In this document: in pieces, positions 1 to 7,712 of the stretch
Numbering within the stretch: the first letter of the stretch is position 1
How the letters are laid out: each line of letters begins with the position of its first letter
Source of the DNA: an uncultured Eubacteriales bacterium
GTDB lineage: Bacteria; Bacillota; Clostridia; Oscillospirales; Oscillospiraceae
Direction: 5' to 3'
Length of the DNA stretch: 14,439 bases
Assembly (NCBI GenBank): GCA_934567745.1
Contig: CAKTJM010000033.1
Location: 1 to 14,439, forward strand
Program-made: the position numbers and the translations under genes
The notes under the pieces: generated by a model
The model's input: only the letters and a program-made list of their open reading frames with translations
Told to the model about the DNA's origin: nothing
The model's database searches: none

Positions 1-950
1 GCCTGAAGAACAGCACCACCGGCGACACCCTCTGCGATGAGAAGGCGCCGATCATCCTCGAGTCCATGGAGTTCCCCGAGCCCGTCATTCGCGTCGCGAT
101 CGAACCGAAGACGAAAGCCGGTCAGGAGAAGATGGGCGTGGCGCTCATGAAGCTGGCCGAGGAGGATCCGACCTTCAAGACCTACACCGACGAAGAGACA
201 GGCCAGACCATCATCGCCGGTATGGGCGAGCTGCACCTGGAGATCATCGTCGACCGTCTCCTCAGGGAGTACAAGGTCGAGGCGAACGTCGGCGCTCCGC
301 AGGTCGCCTACAAGGAGACCATCCGCAAGTCGGTGGAGCAGGACACCAAGTACGCGCGCCAGTCCGGCGGCAAGGGCCAGTACGGCCACGTCAAGATCAT
401 TGTCGAGCCGAACGAGTCCGGCAAGGGCTACGAGTTCGTCAACGAGATCGTCGGCGGCGCGATCCCCAAGGAGTACATCCCAGCGGTCGACGCGGGCATC
501 CAGGGCGCGATGGAATCCGGCGTCCTGGCCGGGTACCCCGTCGTGGACGTCAAGGTCACGCTGTACGATGGCTCCTTCCATGAGGTCGACTCCTCGGAGA
601 TGGCCTTCAAGATCGCAGGCTCGATGGCCTTCAAGGAGGCCTGCCGCAAGGCCGGTCCGGTCCTGCTCGAGCCGATCATGAAGGTGTCCGTCATCGTCCC
701 CGAGGACTATATGGGCGACGTCATCGGCGATCTGAATTCCCGCCGCGGTCAGATCCAGGGCATGGAGGCCCGCCCCGGCGCACAGCAGATCGACGCGCTG
801 GTCCCGCTGTCCGAGATGTTCGGCTACGCCACCGACCTGCGCAGCCGCACCCAGGGCCGCGGCCAGTACTCCATGGAGCCGCACAGCTACGTGGAGATCC
901 CGAAGTCCATCACCGACAAGATCGTCGAGAAGCGCAACGGCGGGAATTGA
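1..950 (+). CDS. fusA: Elongation factor G, C-terminal part (5' end outside window)
   Basis: EF-G is the translational GTPase that drives ribosomal translocation and, with RRF, ribosome recycling in the cytoplasm. The frame is open from base 3 and gives 315 residues ending in TGA at 948-950. The first visible residues ([19 protein letters not shown]) are the end of domain II, followed by domain III, domain IV ([11 protein letters not shown] and the [14 protein letters not shown] stretch) and domain V ([19 protein letters not shown]). The GTPase domain lies upstream of the window. There is no truncation at the 3' end, which finishes with the usual charged tail. tuf follows after 133 bases with its own promoter, so this looks like the fusA-tuf end of an str-type operon. 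A run of seven T follows the stop at 955-961, but I could not find a stem before it. Identification is very secure; only the 5' part is missing. Confidence 0.98.
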   Translation, partial: LKNSTTGDTLCDEKAPIILESMEFPEPVIRVAIEPKTKAGQEKMGVALMKLAEEDPTFKTYTDEETGQTIIAGMGELHLEIIVDRLLREYKVEANVGAPQVAYKETIRKSVEQDTKYARQSGGKGQYGHVKIIVEPNESGKGYEFVNEIVGGAIPKEYIPAVDAGIQGAMESGVLAGYPVVDVKVTLYDGSFHEVDSSEMAFKIAGSMAFKEACRKAGPVLLEPIMKVSVIVPEDYMGDVIGDLNSRRGQIQGMEARPGAQQIDALVPLSEMFGYATDLRSRTQGRGQYSMEPHSYVEIPKSITDKIVEKRNGGN

Positions 951-982
951 CCTGTTTTTTTGCGGAGATTGCCGATCGGGTG

Positions 983-1011
983 TTGTAATCTCGCGCGTTA
1001 TCCTGTACAAT
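983..1011 (+). promoter_or_regulatory. Sigma-A type promoter for tuf
   Basis: TTGTAA at 983-988 and TACAAT at 1006-1011 are separated by exactly 17 bases. They match the vegetative consensus at 4 of 6 and 5 of 6 positions. Transcription would start near 1018, giving a leader of about 65 nt before the tuf ATG. This would let tuf be transcribed separately from fusA. Confidence 0.75.
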
Positions 1012-1013
1012 AC

Positions 1014-1036
1014 ATCTGCGAAAACACACCGCAGAT
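1014..1036 (+). repeat. Perfect inverted repeat at the tuf transcription start
   Basis: ATCTGCG (1014-1020) and CGCAGAT (1030-1036) are perfect complements around a 9-base AC-rich loop. The left arm begins three bases after the -10 box and covers the expected start site. It is therefore either a DNA operator or a partial hairpin at the extreme 5' end of the mRNA. Its function is unknown. Confidence 0.55.
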
Positions 1037-1083
1037 GCTCAAACGTTCTTTTCTATACTGGATCATAAGGAGGATCACTGATC

Positions 1084-2286
<1,203 letters not shown>

Positions 2287-2313
2287 TTCAGCACTCGTCA
2301 CTCTGACCCAACC

Positions 2314-2349
2314 AAGAAAGGGCAAAGCGTATGCTTTGCCCTTTCTTTT
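2314..2349 (+). terminator. Rho-independent terminator after tuf
   Basis: A 15-bp perfect stem (2314-2328 with 2333-2347) encloses the loop GTAT. The stem core is GGCAAAGC/GCTTTGCC, and the stem ends in A-rich and T-rich arms followed by TTTT-type sequence to 2349. The A-rich left arm and T-rich right arm could make it work in both directions. It lies only 35 bases before the mscS ribosome binding site. Confidence 0.93.
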
Positions 2350-2353
2350 CCAT

Positions 2354-2371
2354 GTGGGGGCGATCCCCCAC
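2354..2371 (+). promoter_or_regulatory. Leader hairpin upstream of mscS
   Basis: GTGGGGG (2354-2360) pairs perfectly with CCCCCAC (2365-2371) around the loop CGAT. It sits between the tuf terminator and the mscS Shine-Dalgarno, ending 12 bases before the latter. It has no T tract, so it is not a terminator. It could insulate the ribosome binding site or stabilise the 5' end of an mRNA; the role is inferred only. Confidence 0.5.
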
Positions 2372-2399
2372 GCCCATACCCTGAAAGGAGGTGGCCGCC

Positions 2400-3245
2400 G
2401 TGCCGGAGCTGGACACGAGCACCATCGGCAGCAGCGTCGAGCAGGGCGTCGAGACCCTGACGAAGAACGGCTGGGAGGGCGCGCTCAAGCTCATCCTGAC
2501 CGCGCTGGCCGTCCTGGTCGTCTGCCTGATCGTCAAGGCGGTGGTCCTGCGCCTGCTGGACCGGGGGCTGGACCGCAGCCACCGGATCGAGAAGAGCTTC
2601 CACACCTTCCTGCGCTCGTCGGTGAACATCCTGCTGTGGTTCCTGACCATCCTGCTCGTGGCGGAGGCGCTGGGCTTCAACGCCCGGTCGCTCCTGGCGC
2701 TGCTGGGCATCGTCGGTCTGGCGATCTCCCTGTCCATCCAGGGGAGCCTGTCGAACCTGGCGGGCGGGATCACGATCCTGACGACGCAGCCGTTCAAGGT
2801 CGGCGACTATGTGGACATCGGCGACACCGGCGGCACGATCGAGGAGATCGGCATGGTCCACACGAAGCTCCTGACCATCGACGCCCGCCGCGTCGTCCTG
2901 CCGAACAGCACCGTCGTCGCTGCGAAGGTCGTCAACTACTCCAGTGAGCCGCGCCGCCGCGTGGATCTGACGGTCGGCGCGTCGTACGACGACGACGGCC
3001 CGACGGTCGAGCGCGTGCTGATGGAGCTGATGCGCGCCCACCCGAAGGTGCTCGACGACCCCGCGCCGTTCGCGCGGCTGTCGGGCTACGGCGACAGCGC
3101 GGTGGAGTATACCCTGCGCGCCTGGGTGGCGAACGAGGACTATTGGACGGTCTATTACGACCTGCTCGGGCAGATGAAGCCCGCCTTCGACCGGAACGGG
3201 CTGTCCATGCCCTATCCCCAGCGCGAGATCACGATCCGCAAATGA
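2400..3245 (+). CDS. mscS: Small-conductance mechanosensitive channel, MscS family
   Basis: MscS-type channels sit in the cytoplasmic membrane and open under membrane tension to release solutes during hypo-osmotic shock. The 281-residue product is close to the size of the minimal E. coli MscS. Three hydrophobic segments lie at about residues 28-52, 70-92 and 96-127. The third has the Gly/Ala-rich pore-lining pattern (GLAISLSIQGSLSNLAGGI), followed by the beta domain with PFKVGDYVDIG and the VVLPNS motif, then the C-terminal alpha/beta domain. I chose GTG at 2400, because AAAGGAGGT lies at 2384-2392 with a 7-base spacer. An in-frame GTG at 2391 overlaps that site and cannot be the start. No promoter fits between the tuf terminator and the gene, so expression may depend on readthrough or on a promoter overlapping the terminator. 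The family call is secure; the exact paralogue (MscS versus YkuT/YnaI-like) is not. Confidence 0.93.
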   Translation: MPELDTSTIGSSVEQGVETLTKNGWEGALKLILTALAVLVVCLIVKAVVLRLLDRGLDRSHRIEKSFHTFLRSSVNILLWFLTILLVAEALGFNARSLLALLGIVGLAISLSIQGSLSNLAGGITILTTQPFKVGDYVDIGDTGGTIEEIGMVHTKLLTIDARRVVLPNSTVVAAKVVNYSSEPRRRVDLTVGASYDDDGPTVERVLMELMRAHPKVLDDPAPFARLSGYGDSAVEYTLRAWVANEDYWTVYYDLLGQMKPAFDRNGLSMPYPQREITIRK

Positions 3246-3250
3246 GACCG

Positions 3251-3280
3251 AGAGGGCCTGCCGGGACGGCAGGCCCTTTT
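3251..3280 (+). terminator. Rho-independent terminator after mscS
   Basis: GGGCCTGCC (3254-3262) pairs perfectly with GGCAGGCCC (3268-3276), with one further G-C pair inside and an A-T pair at the base, followed by TTTT at 3277-3280. It begins six bases after the mscS stop. The convergent gene on the other strand ends at 3350, but the minus-strand side of this hairpin lacks a good T tract. Confidence 0.9.
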
Positions 3281-3349
3281 CGTCGTCCGGAAGAGGTCGG
3301 CTCCCTCGTCAGAGGGAGGCAAGGGACCTGTATGCCGCACGGCCCCGCA

Positions 3350-3841
3350 TCACCCCGCCTTCTCCGCCCCCACCGGGAACGCCAGGCCCTGTAGGAACCC
3401 GTCCCCCGACGCGCAGGCGATCTCCCCGCCGATCACCGTCTTGTGATAGACGAGCAGGCTCGCCCAGATGTCCTCCTGCAGCCCCGGATAGTTGAAGACC
3501 TGATAGGTGTACCGCTGCACCGTCTTCCCGGCGTAGGCGGTCAGGTCGAACCCCTGCGCCTCCTGTAGGGCGAGGTACTCGTCGTAGGAGGGGTCGAAGG
3601 TCTCCGGGATCAAAACGTCCTCCACGGCGGCCGGCTCCCGCGCGACCTGCCAGCCCAGGCCCGTCAGATAGGCCACGCGGTCCTCGTCGCTGCGGACCTT
3701 GACCGGTGCGGCGATGCCCGCGGCCTCGCGGGCGTCCCGGGCGAGGGCGCTCCCCGCGCCGACGGCCCCGAGGGCCAGCGCGAGGACAGCGGCCCCGGCG
3801 ATCAGCCCGCGCCAGCGGACCCTCTTGGCGATGATGAACAT
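3350..3841 (-). CDS. Small exported protein resembling the DUF4830 family
   Basis: This 163-residue protein has a positively charged start, a long hydrophobic stretch (about residues 11-32) and an Ala-Leu-Ala motif at 32-34 before RDA, as in a signal peptide or uncleaved anchor. The mature part has patterns I associate with the clostridial DUF4830 domain: RVAYLTGLGWQV, IPETFDPSYDEY, GFDLTAYAGK, a YTYQVFNYP segment and VIGGEIAC near the end. Members have no known function and are usually short membrane-anchored extracytoplasmic proteins. The start is well set: GAGGAG (minus strand, 3850-3855) stands 8 bases before the ATG at 3839-3841. It is the only minus-strand gene, convergent with mscS and divergent from rsuA. 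One cysteine (residue 143) is present but there is no lipobox. The coding call is firm; the family call is from memory of the pattern. Confidence 0.8.
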   Translation of the reverse strand: MFIIAKRVRWRGLIAGAAVLALALGAVGAGSALARDAREAAGIAAPVKVRSDEDRVAYLTGLGWQVAREPAAVEDVLIPETFDPSYDEYLALQEAQGFDLTAYAGKTVQRYTYQVFNYPGLQEDIWASLLVYHKTVIGGEIACASGDGFLQGLAFPVGAEKAG

Positions 3842-3964
3842 GACAGCAGCTCCTCTCGTCCGCCGCCCATGGGGCGGGATCTTTCGCTCCTACCCTATGG
3901 CCGATCGCGCGCAGATATGATAGGATAGGGGGACGAGATCCCGAGAAGACGAGGAGGACGGACC
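3842..3964. promoter_or_regulatory. Divergent intergenic region between the DUF4830-like gene and rsuA
   Basis: These 123 bases must hold start signals for two divergent genes. A TATGAT at 3916-3921 is a plausible -10 box for rsuA, but no good -35 lies 16-18 bases before it. CCGCCC (3863-3868) and GGGCGG (3872-3877) form a perfect 6-bp inverted repeat around ATG. It ends 7 bases from the minus-strand ribosome binding site and so falls in that gene's leader. AGGAGG at 3952-3957 serves rsuA. No confident promoter can be named for either side. Confidence 0.4.
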
Positions 3965-4666
3965 ATGGAACGACTGGACAAGGTGCTGGCGGCGACGGGG
4001 CGGTGGTCCCGCAGCCAGGCGAAGGCCCTGGTGAAGGGCGGGCGCGTGCTGGTGGACGGGCGGCCCGCACAGCGCGCGGAGGACAAGATCGGCGAGGAGG
4101 CCGTCGTCACGGTGGACGGCCATCCCATCCGCACGGCGCGGACGGTCTGGCTCATGCTGCACAAGCCGCAGGGCGTCGTCTCCTCCACCGAGGACCCGCG
4201 GGAGCGGACCGTCCTCTCCCTGCTGCCGCCGGAGCTGCGGCGGATCGGGCTGTTCCCGGTCGGGCGGCTGGACAAGGACACCGAGGGCCTGCTCCTGCTG
4301 ACGAACGACGGGGCGGCGGCCCACCGCCTCCTCGCGCCGGGCCGCCACGTGGACAAGGTCTACTACGCCGAGGTGGACGGCGCGCTGGGGGAGGACGACG
4401 TCACGGCCTTCGCCGCGGGGATCGAACTGCGCGGCGGGACGGTCTGCCGCCCGGCAGGGCTGTCGGTCGGCGACGCGCCGGACCGTTGCCTCGTGACGAT
4501 CCACGAGGGGAAGTACCACCAGGTCAAGCGGATGCTGGCCGCGCGCGGCAAGCCCGTGCGCTATCTCAAGCGGCTGTCGATGGGCCCGCTGTCGCTCGAT
4601 CCGGCCCTGCCGCTGGGCGCATGGCGGCCGCTCCGGCCGGACGAGGTGGCCCTGCTGGAGGGCTGA
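3965..4666 (+). CDS. rsuA: 16S rRNA pseudouridine synthase, RsuA family
   Basis: RsuA-type enzymes isomerise a uridine in 16S rRNA (U516 in E. coli) to pseudouridine during small-subunit assembly. The 233-residue product matches the family length. An S4 RNA-binding domain covers about residues 1-55 (MERLDKVLAATG, then RVLVDG). The catalytic domain begins with LMLHKPQGVVSS and has GRLDKDTEGLLLLTNDG with the catalytic Asp at 103, then HVDKVYYAEV and the HEGKYHQVKRMLAARGKPV block that is typical of RsuA. ATG at 3965 follows AGGAGG at 3952-3957 with a 7-base spacer. It is separated from the next gene by a strong promoter, so it is probably monocistronic. RluB and RluF are relatives with similar motifs; the short length and the EGKYHQVKRM block favour RsuA. 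Confidence 0.9.
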   Translation: MERLDKVLAATGRWSRSQAKALVKGGRVLVDGRPAQRAEDKIGEEAVVTVDGHPIRTARTVWLMLHKPQGVVSSTEDPRERTVLSLLPPELRRIGLFPVGRLDKDTEGLLLLTNDGAAAHRLLAPGRHVDKVYYAEVDGALGEDDVTAFAAGIELRGGTVCRPAGLSVGDAPDRCLVTIHEGKYHQVKRMLAARGKPVRYLKRLSMGPLSLDPALPLGAWRPLRPDEVALLEG

Positions 4667-4711
4667 ACGGGCGCGATCCGGCGTTTTCCACAATTTTTAA
4701 GAAAAAAACTA

Positions 4712-4740
4712 TTGAAAAGATGCGGTGGAAACGGTATAAT
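4712..4740 (+). promoter_or_regulatory. Strong sigma-A promoter for the regulator-ftsEX unit
   Basis: TTGAAA at 4712-4717 and a perfect TATAAT at 4735-4740 are 17 bases apart. An A/T-only-type tract (4692-4710, TTTTT then AAAAAAA) directly precedes the -35 box and looks like an UP element, which stands out in this GC-rich sequence. Transcription should start near 4747, leaving a leader of about 77 nt. Confidence 0.9.
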
Positions 4741-4765
4741 GGGGCGAATGGCAACATGGACCGCC

Positions 4766-4786
4766 GTGGGATCTGGCAGATCCCGC
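4766..4786 (+). promoter_or_regulatory. Leader hairpin upstream of the CdaR-like regulator
   Basis: GGGATCT (4768-4774) and AGATCCC (4778-4784) form a perfect 7-bp stem around GGC, extendable by a G-U and a G-C pair to 4766-4786. It lies about 20 nt into the predicted transcript and 24 bases before the AGGAGG at 4811. There is no T tract. As DNA it could be an operator for autoregulation; as RNA a 5' stabiliser. Confidence 0.5.
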
Positions 4787-4823
4787 CCGTCGGCCCGATC
4801 AGATAGAAACAGGAGGAATCGAC

Positions 4824-5915
4824 ATGTCCAGCAGAGTGTTCCAAAGCATCGTGCTCCAAATGAAGGAGTGCACCGACCGGGTCATCGGCGTCGTGGACGA
4901 CCAGGGGACCGTGGTCTCCTGCAACCAGCTCACTTGGATCGGCGAGAAATGGGAGGGCGCTGCCTCTGCCTTGAACGTCAACGAGTCCGCCGTCATCGTC
5001 TATGGGGACAAGACCTTCAAGCCGCTCTCCAGCCGCGGATCCCACTTCGACTACGCCGCCTTCGTGCAGGGCAGCGACGAGCAGGCGCGCCTGATCTGCT
5101 CCATGGTGACCGTGGCCCTCAACAGCGCCAAGACCTATTATGAGGAGAAGCACGACAAGACCGCCTTCGTCAAGAGCATCATCTCCGACAACATCCTCCT
5201 CGGCGACATCTACGTGCGCGCCAAGGAGCTGCACTTCGCCTCCGAGGCCACCCGCGCCGTCTTCCTGGTCCGCCAGGTCGGCTCCGCCGAGATCGCCGCC
5301 GTGGACGTCGTGCAGAACATGTTCTCCGACAACCCCGAGGACTTCGTCATCTCCATCAACGAGACCGACATCGCCGTCATCAAGATGCTGCCCGAGGGGA
5401 CCGACGGCAAGGAGATCTATAAGATCGCCAAGAGCATCGAGGAGAACCTCGCCCAGACGCTGAAGATCAAGACGACCATCGGCATCGGCACCGTCGTCAG
5501 CCACATCCGCGACCTCGCCCGCGCCTATAAGGAGGCCGGCGTGGCCATCGACGTGGGCAAGGTCTTCGACACCGAGAAGACCGTCATCAACTACGAGAAC
5601 CTCGGCATCGGCCGCCTGATCTACCAGCTGCCGACCGTCATGTGCGAGATGTTCCTGCAGGAGGTCTTCAAGAAGAACCCCATCGACGCGCTCGACCAGG
5701 AGACCCTGTTCACCATCAACAAGTTCTTCGAGAACAACCTGAACGTCTCCGAGACCGCCCGCAAGCTCTTCGTCCACCGCAACACCCTCGTGTACCGTCT
5801 GGAGAAGATCAAGAAGCTCACCGGGCTGGACCTGCGCGAGTTCGACGACGCCATCACCTTCAAGGTCGCGCTGATGGTCAAGAAGTATCTCGTCTCCAGA
5901 GGCATCGATCAGTGA
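4824..5915 (+). CDS. CdaR/PucR-like transcriptional regulator
   Basis: A 363-residue protein with no signal peptide or membrane segment. Residues 1-110 form an alpha/beta N-terminal region (RVIGVVDDQGTVVSC) that may sense a small molecule. About 140-260 resembles the GGDEF-like middle domain of CdaR/PucR regulators (FLVRQ, then IGIGTVVSHIRDLARAYKEA). Residues 295-355 are the characteristic C-terminal helix-turn-helix: NLNVSETARKLFVHRNTLVY and RLEKIKKLTGLDLREFDDA. The family includes sugar-diacid and purine-catabolism regulators. Here it heads the ftsE-ftsX unit, 37 bases before ftsE and without an intervening terminator, so an envelope or division role is more likely than diacid use, but the ligand and targets are unknown. 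ATG follows AGGAGG (4811-4816) at 7 bases. The family call is secure; calling it CdaR itself would go too far. Confidence 0.85.
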   Translation: MSSRVFQSIVLQMKECTDRVIGVVDDQGTVVSCNQLTWIGEKWEGAASALNVNESAVIVYGDKTFKPLSSRGSHFDYAAFVQGSDEQARLICSMVTVALNSAKTYYEEKHDKTAFVKSIISDNILLGDIYVRAKELHFASEATRAVFLVRQVGSAEIAAVDVVQNMFSDNPEDFVISINETDIAVIKMLPEGTDGKEIYKIAKSIEENLAQTLKIKTTIGIGTVVSHIRDLARAYKEAGVAIDVGKVFDTEKTVINYENLGIGRLIYQLPTVMCEMFLQEVFKKNPIDALDQETLFTINKFFENNLNVSETARKLFVHRNTLVYRLEKIKKLTGLDLREFDDAITFKVALMVKKYLVSRGIDQ

Positions 5916-5952
5916 GCACGGTGCCCACAGAACCATCCAAGGGAGTGTTAGT

Positions 5953-6639
5953 TTGATCCGTCTGACCGACATACATAAGGAATATGAGAACGGCACGAAG
6001 GCGCTCAAGGGCGTGAGCATGCAGATCGACGACGGGGACTTCGTGTTCCTGGTCGGGCCGTCCGGCTCCGGCAAGTCCACGATCATCAAGCTCATCACCG
6101 GCGAGATCCAGGCCGATCGCGGCAAGCTGATGGTCAACGGCTACAACCTGCGCGACATCAGCGACCAGCAGATCCCGCTCATGCGCCGCACGCTGGGCGT
6201 GGTGTTCCAGGACTTCCGCCTCATCAAGAAGAAGACGGTGGCCGAGAACCTGGAGGTCGCCATGCGCGTCGTGGGCGCGACCCCGCAGGAGATCCGCCGC
6301 CGCATCCCCTACGTGCTGGGCCTGGTGGGCCTGTCCGCCAAGATGCGGCAGTATCCCACCCAGCTCTCCGGCGGCGAGCAGCAGCGCGTGGCCGTGGCGC
6401 GCGCACTGGTGAACAACCCCAGCGTCATCATCGCCGACGAGCCGACCGGCAACCTCGACCCCGCCCGTTCCCTCGAGATCATGTCGCTGCTGGAGAAGAT
6501 CAACGACATGGGCACGACCGTCCTGGTCGTGACCCATGAGCGCGGCCTGGTGGACCGCTTCGGCAAGCGCGTGGTGGCCATCGAGAGCGGGCGGATCATC
6601 AGCGACGCGGCAGGAGGATATTACAACAATGGTATTTGA
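5953..6639 (+). CDS. ftsE: Cell division ATP-binding protein FtsE
   Basis: FtsE is the ATPase of the FtsEX complex, which works from the inner face of the membrane to switch on peptidoglycan hydrolases. The 228-residue product has the usual length. It shows Walker A GPSGSGKST (35-43), a Q-loop glutamine at 86 (VFQDFRLIKKKTVAENL, the FtsE-type version), signature LSGGEQQR (138-145), Walker B with VIIADEP (158-164) and the H-loop His195. The start is TTG at 5953: GGGAG at 5941-5945 is 7 bases upstream and the protein begins (M)IRLTDIHKEYENG, as FtsE proteins do. The weak start codon may reduce output relative to ftsX. It lies 37 bases after the regulator and overlaps ftsX by 11 bases, so the two are translationally linked. 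Confidence 0.96.
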   Translation: MIRLTDIHKEYENGTKALKGVSMQIDDGDFVFLVGPSGSGKSTIIKLITGEIQADRGKLMVNGYNLRDISDQQIPLMRRTLGVVFQDFRLIKKKTVAENLEVAMRVVGATPQEIRRRIPYVLGLVGLSAKMRQYPTQLSGGEQQRVAVARALVNNPSVIIADEPTGNLDPARSLEIMSLLEKINDMGTTVLVVTHERGLVDRFGKRVVAIESGRIISDAAGGYYNNGI

Positions 6640-7516
6640 TCGCATCTGGTATCACATCAAGGAGGGTGCCCGGAGCGTCGTGACCCACGGGCTGATGTCC
6701 TTCGCCTCGGTGTGCATGATCGTGGCGTGTCTGCTCATCATGGGCTCCTTCTCGCTGATCGCCGTCAACGCCAGCCACATGCTCGGCGACCTGGAGGACG
6801 ACAACGAATTCCTGGCCTACGTGGACGACAGCTGCACCGACGAGCAGGCCAGGGCGTTGCAGACGCAGATCGAGGCGATCCCGAACGTGGCCTCGGTCAC
6901 CTTCGTCAGCCGGGCGGAGGCGCTGGCCAACTTCCAGGAGGAGCGCCAGGACCAGGCGATCTTCCAGGACCTCCAGCCCTCGGCCCTGCGCGACCGCTAT
7001 CGCATCCATGTGGACGACATCCAGCAGCTCTCGGCGACCGTCGCCCTCGTGCAGAACGTGGACGGCATCGCCGACGTCAACGCCGCGCTCAAGGTCGCGG
7101 ACGGCTTCGTCATGGTCCGCAACGTCGCCAGCGTGGTGGCGATCACCCTGGTGGTCATGCTGGCCGTCATCTCCGTGTTCATCATCGCGAACACGATCAA
7201 GCTCGCGACCTTCACCCGCCGGGAGGAGATCGCCATCATGAAGATGTGCGGCGCGACGAACTGGTTCATCCGCTGGCCGTTCCTCGTGGAGGGCGTCCTT
7301 TTGGGACTGATGGGCAGTCTCGTGGCATACTTTGCACAGTGGGGCGTCTACGGCCTCATCGACAAGGCGATGGTCCAGAGCGGCATCCTGTCGATCATCT
7401 CGTTCCTTCCGTTCTCGGCGCTGGCACACACGGTGCTGCTGTCGTTCCTGGCGGCGGGCCTGCTGATCGGCGCGGGCGGCTCGTTCCTGGCCATCCGAAA
7501 ATTCCTGAAGGTGTGA
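6629..7516 (+). CDS. ftsX: Cell division protein FtsX (permease-like subunit)
   Basis: FtsX is the membrane partner of FtsE; its outer domain contacts cell wall hydrolases or their activators. I count 295 residues from the ATG at 6629, which overlaps the end of ftsE by 11 bases and follows AGGAGG (6612-6617) at 11 bases. An upstream in-frame start inside ftsE is not needed. The protein starts MVFDRIWYHIKEGARSV. It has four membrane segments: about 24-46, 168-194, 216-244 and 254-288. An extracellular domain lies between the first two (about 47-165). The cytoplasmic motif REEIAIMKMCGATNWFIRWP (199-218) is the FtsX hallmark. The neighbours fit: ftsE before, and a small membrane protein and an S41 protease after. 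No EnvC- or M23-type hydrolase gene follows directly, unlike some clostridial ftsEX loci. Confidence 0.96.
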   Translation: MVFDRIWYHIKEGARSVVTHGLMSFASVCMIVACLLIMGSFSLIAVNASHMLGDLEDDNEFLAYVDDSCTDEQARALQTQIEAIPNVASVTFVSRAEALANFQEERQDQAIFQDLQPSALRDRYRIHVDDIQQLSATVALVQNVDGIADVNAALKVADGFVMVRNVASVVAITLVVMLAVISVFIIANTIKLATFTRREEIAIMKMCGATNWFIRWPFLVEGVLLGLMGSLVAYFAQWGVYGLIDKAMVQSGILSIISFLPFSALAHTVLLSFLAAGLLIGAGGSFLAIRKFLKV

Positions 7517-7529
7517 GGAGGACCGTGGC

Positions 7530-7652
7530 ATGAGCAAGAAACGGTCGGGTTGGGACACCCAGAAGTTCCAAAAGCGCTTCGCCGCCGTCGTCGCGGTCGT
7601 CCTGTGCATCTCCCTGGTGCTGGGGCTGGTCGCGGGCCTGATCGCGTGGTAA
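7530..7652 (+). CDS. 40-residue single-pass membrane protein downstream of ftsX
   Basis: A short gene of 41 codons (ATG 7530, TAA 7650-7652). It has AGGAGG at 7516-7521 overlapping the ftsX stop, with an 8-base spacer, as good a start signal as any in the window. The protein begins MSKKRSGWDTQKFQKRFAAV, a basic amphipathic head, and ends in one hydrophobic segment (about 17-40, VVAVVLCISLVLGLVAGLIA) with a terminal Trp. By the positive-inside rule the N terminus should be cytoplasmic. It lies 13 bases after ftsX and just before the unit's terminator, so it is cotranscribed with ftsEX. It could be an accessory subunit or regulator of FtsEX, but there is no direct evidence. It vaguely recalls other tiny Firmicute membrane proteins such as DUF4044; I do not claim that family. 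Confidence 0.8.
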   Translation: MSKKRSGWDTQKFQKRFAAVVAVVLCISLVLGLVAGLIAW

Positions 7653-7679
7653 GGGAGCACACCCAGAGATAAGTCATCG

Positions 7680-7706
7680 AGGAAGCGGCGGTTCGCCGCT
7701 TCCTTC
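7680..7706 (+). terminator. Terminator closing the ftsEX unit
   Basis: GGAAGCGGCG (7681-7690) pairs perfectly with CGCCGCTTCC (7694-7703) around GTT, with an extra A-T pair at the base. The following TTCTGTC is a weak T tract, so termination may be partial. It begins 28 bases after the small gene's stop. Confidence 0.75.
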
Positions 7707-7712
7707 TGTCAA

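Noticed and set aside
955..961. T run after fusA as a terminator
   Set aside because: No stable stem precedes the seven T, so an intrinsic terminator cannot be supported; fusA-tuf readthrough remains possible.
2391..2399. GTG at 2391 as the mscS start
   Set aside because: It overlaps the AAAGGAGGT Shine-Dalgarno; GTG at 2400 has correct spacing.
3301..3318. CTCCCTC/GAGGGAG hairpin as a terminator for the minus-strand DUF4830-like gene
   Set aside because: The stem is perfect (7 bp, 4-base loop), but on the minus strand it is followed by CCGACC rather than a T tract.
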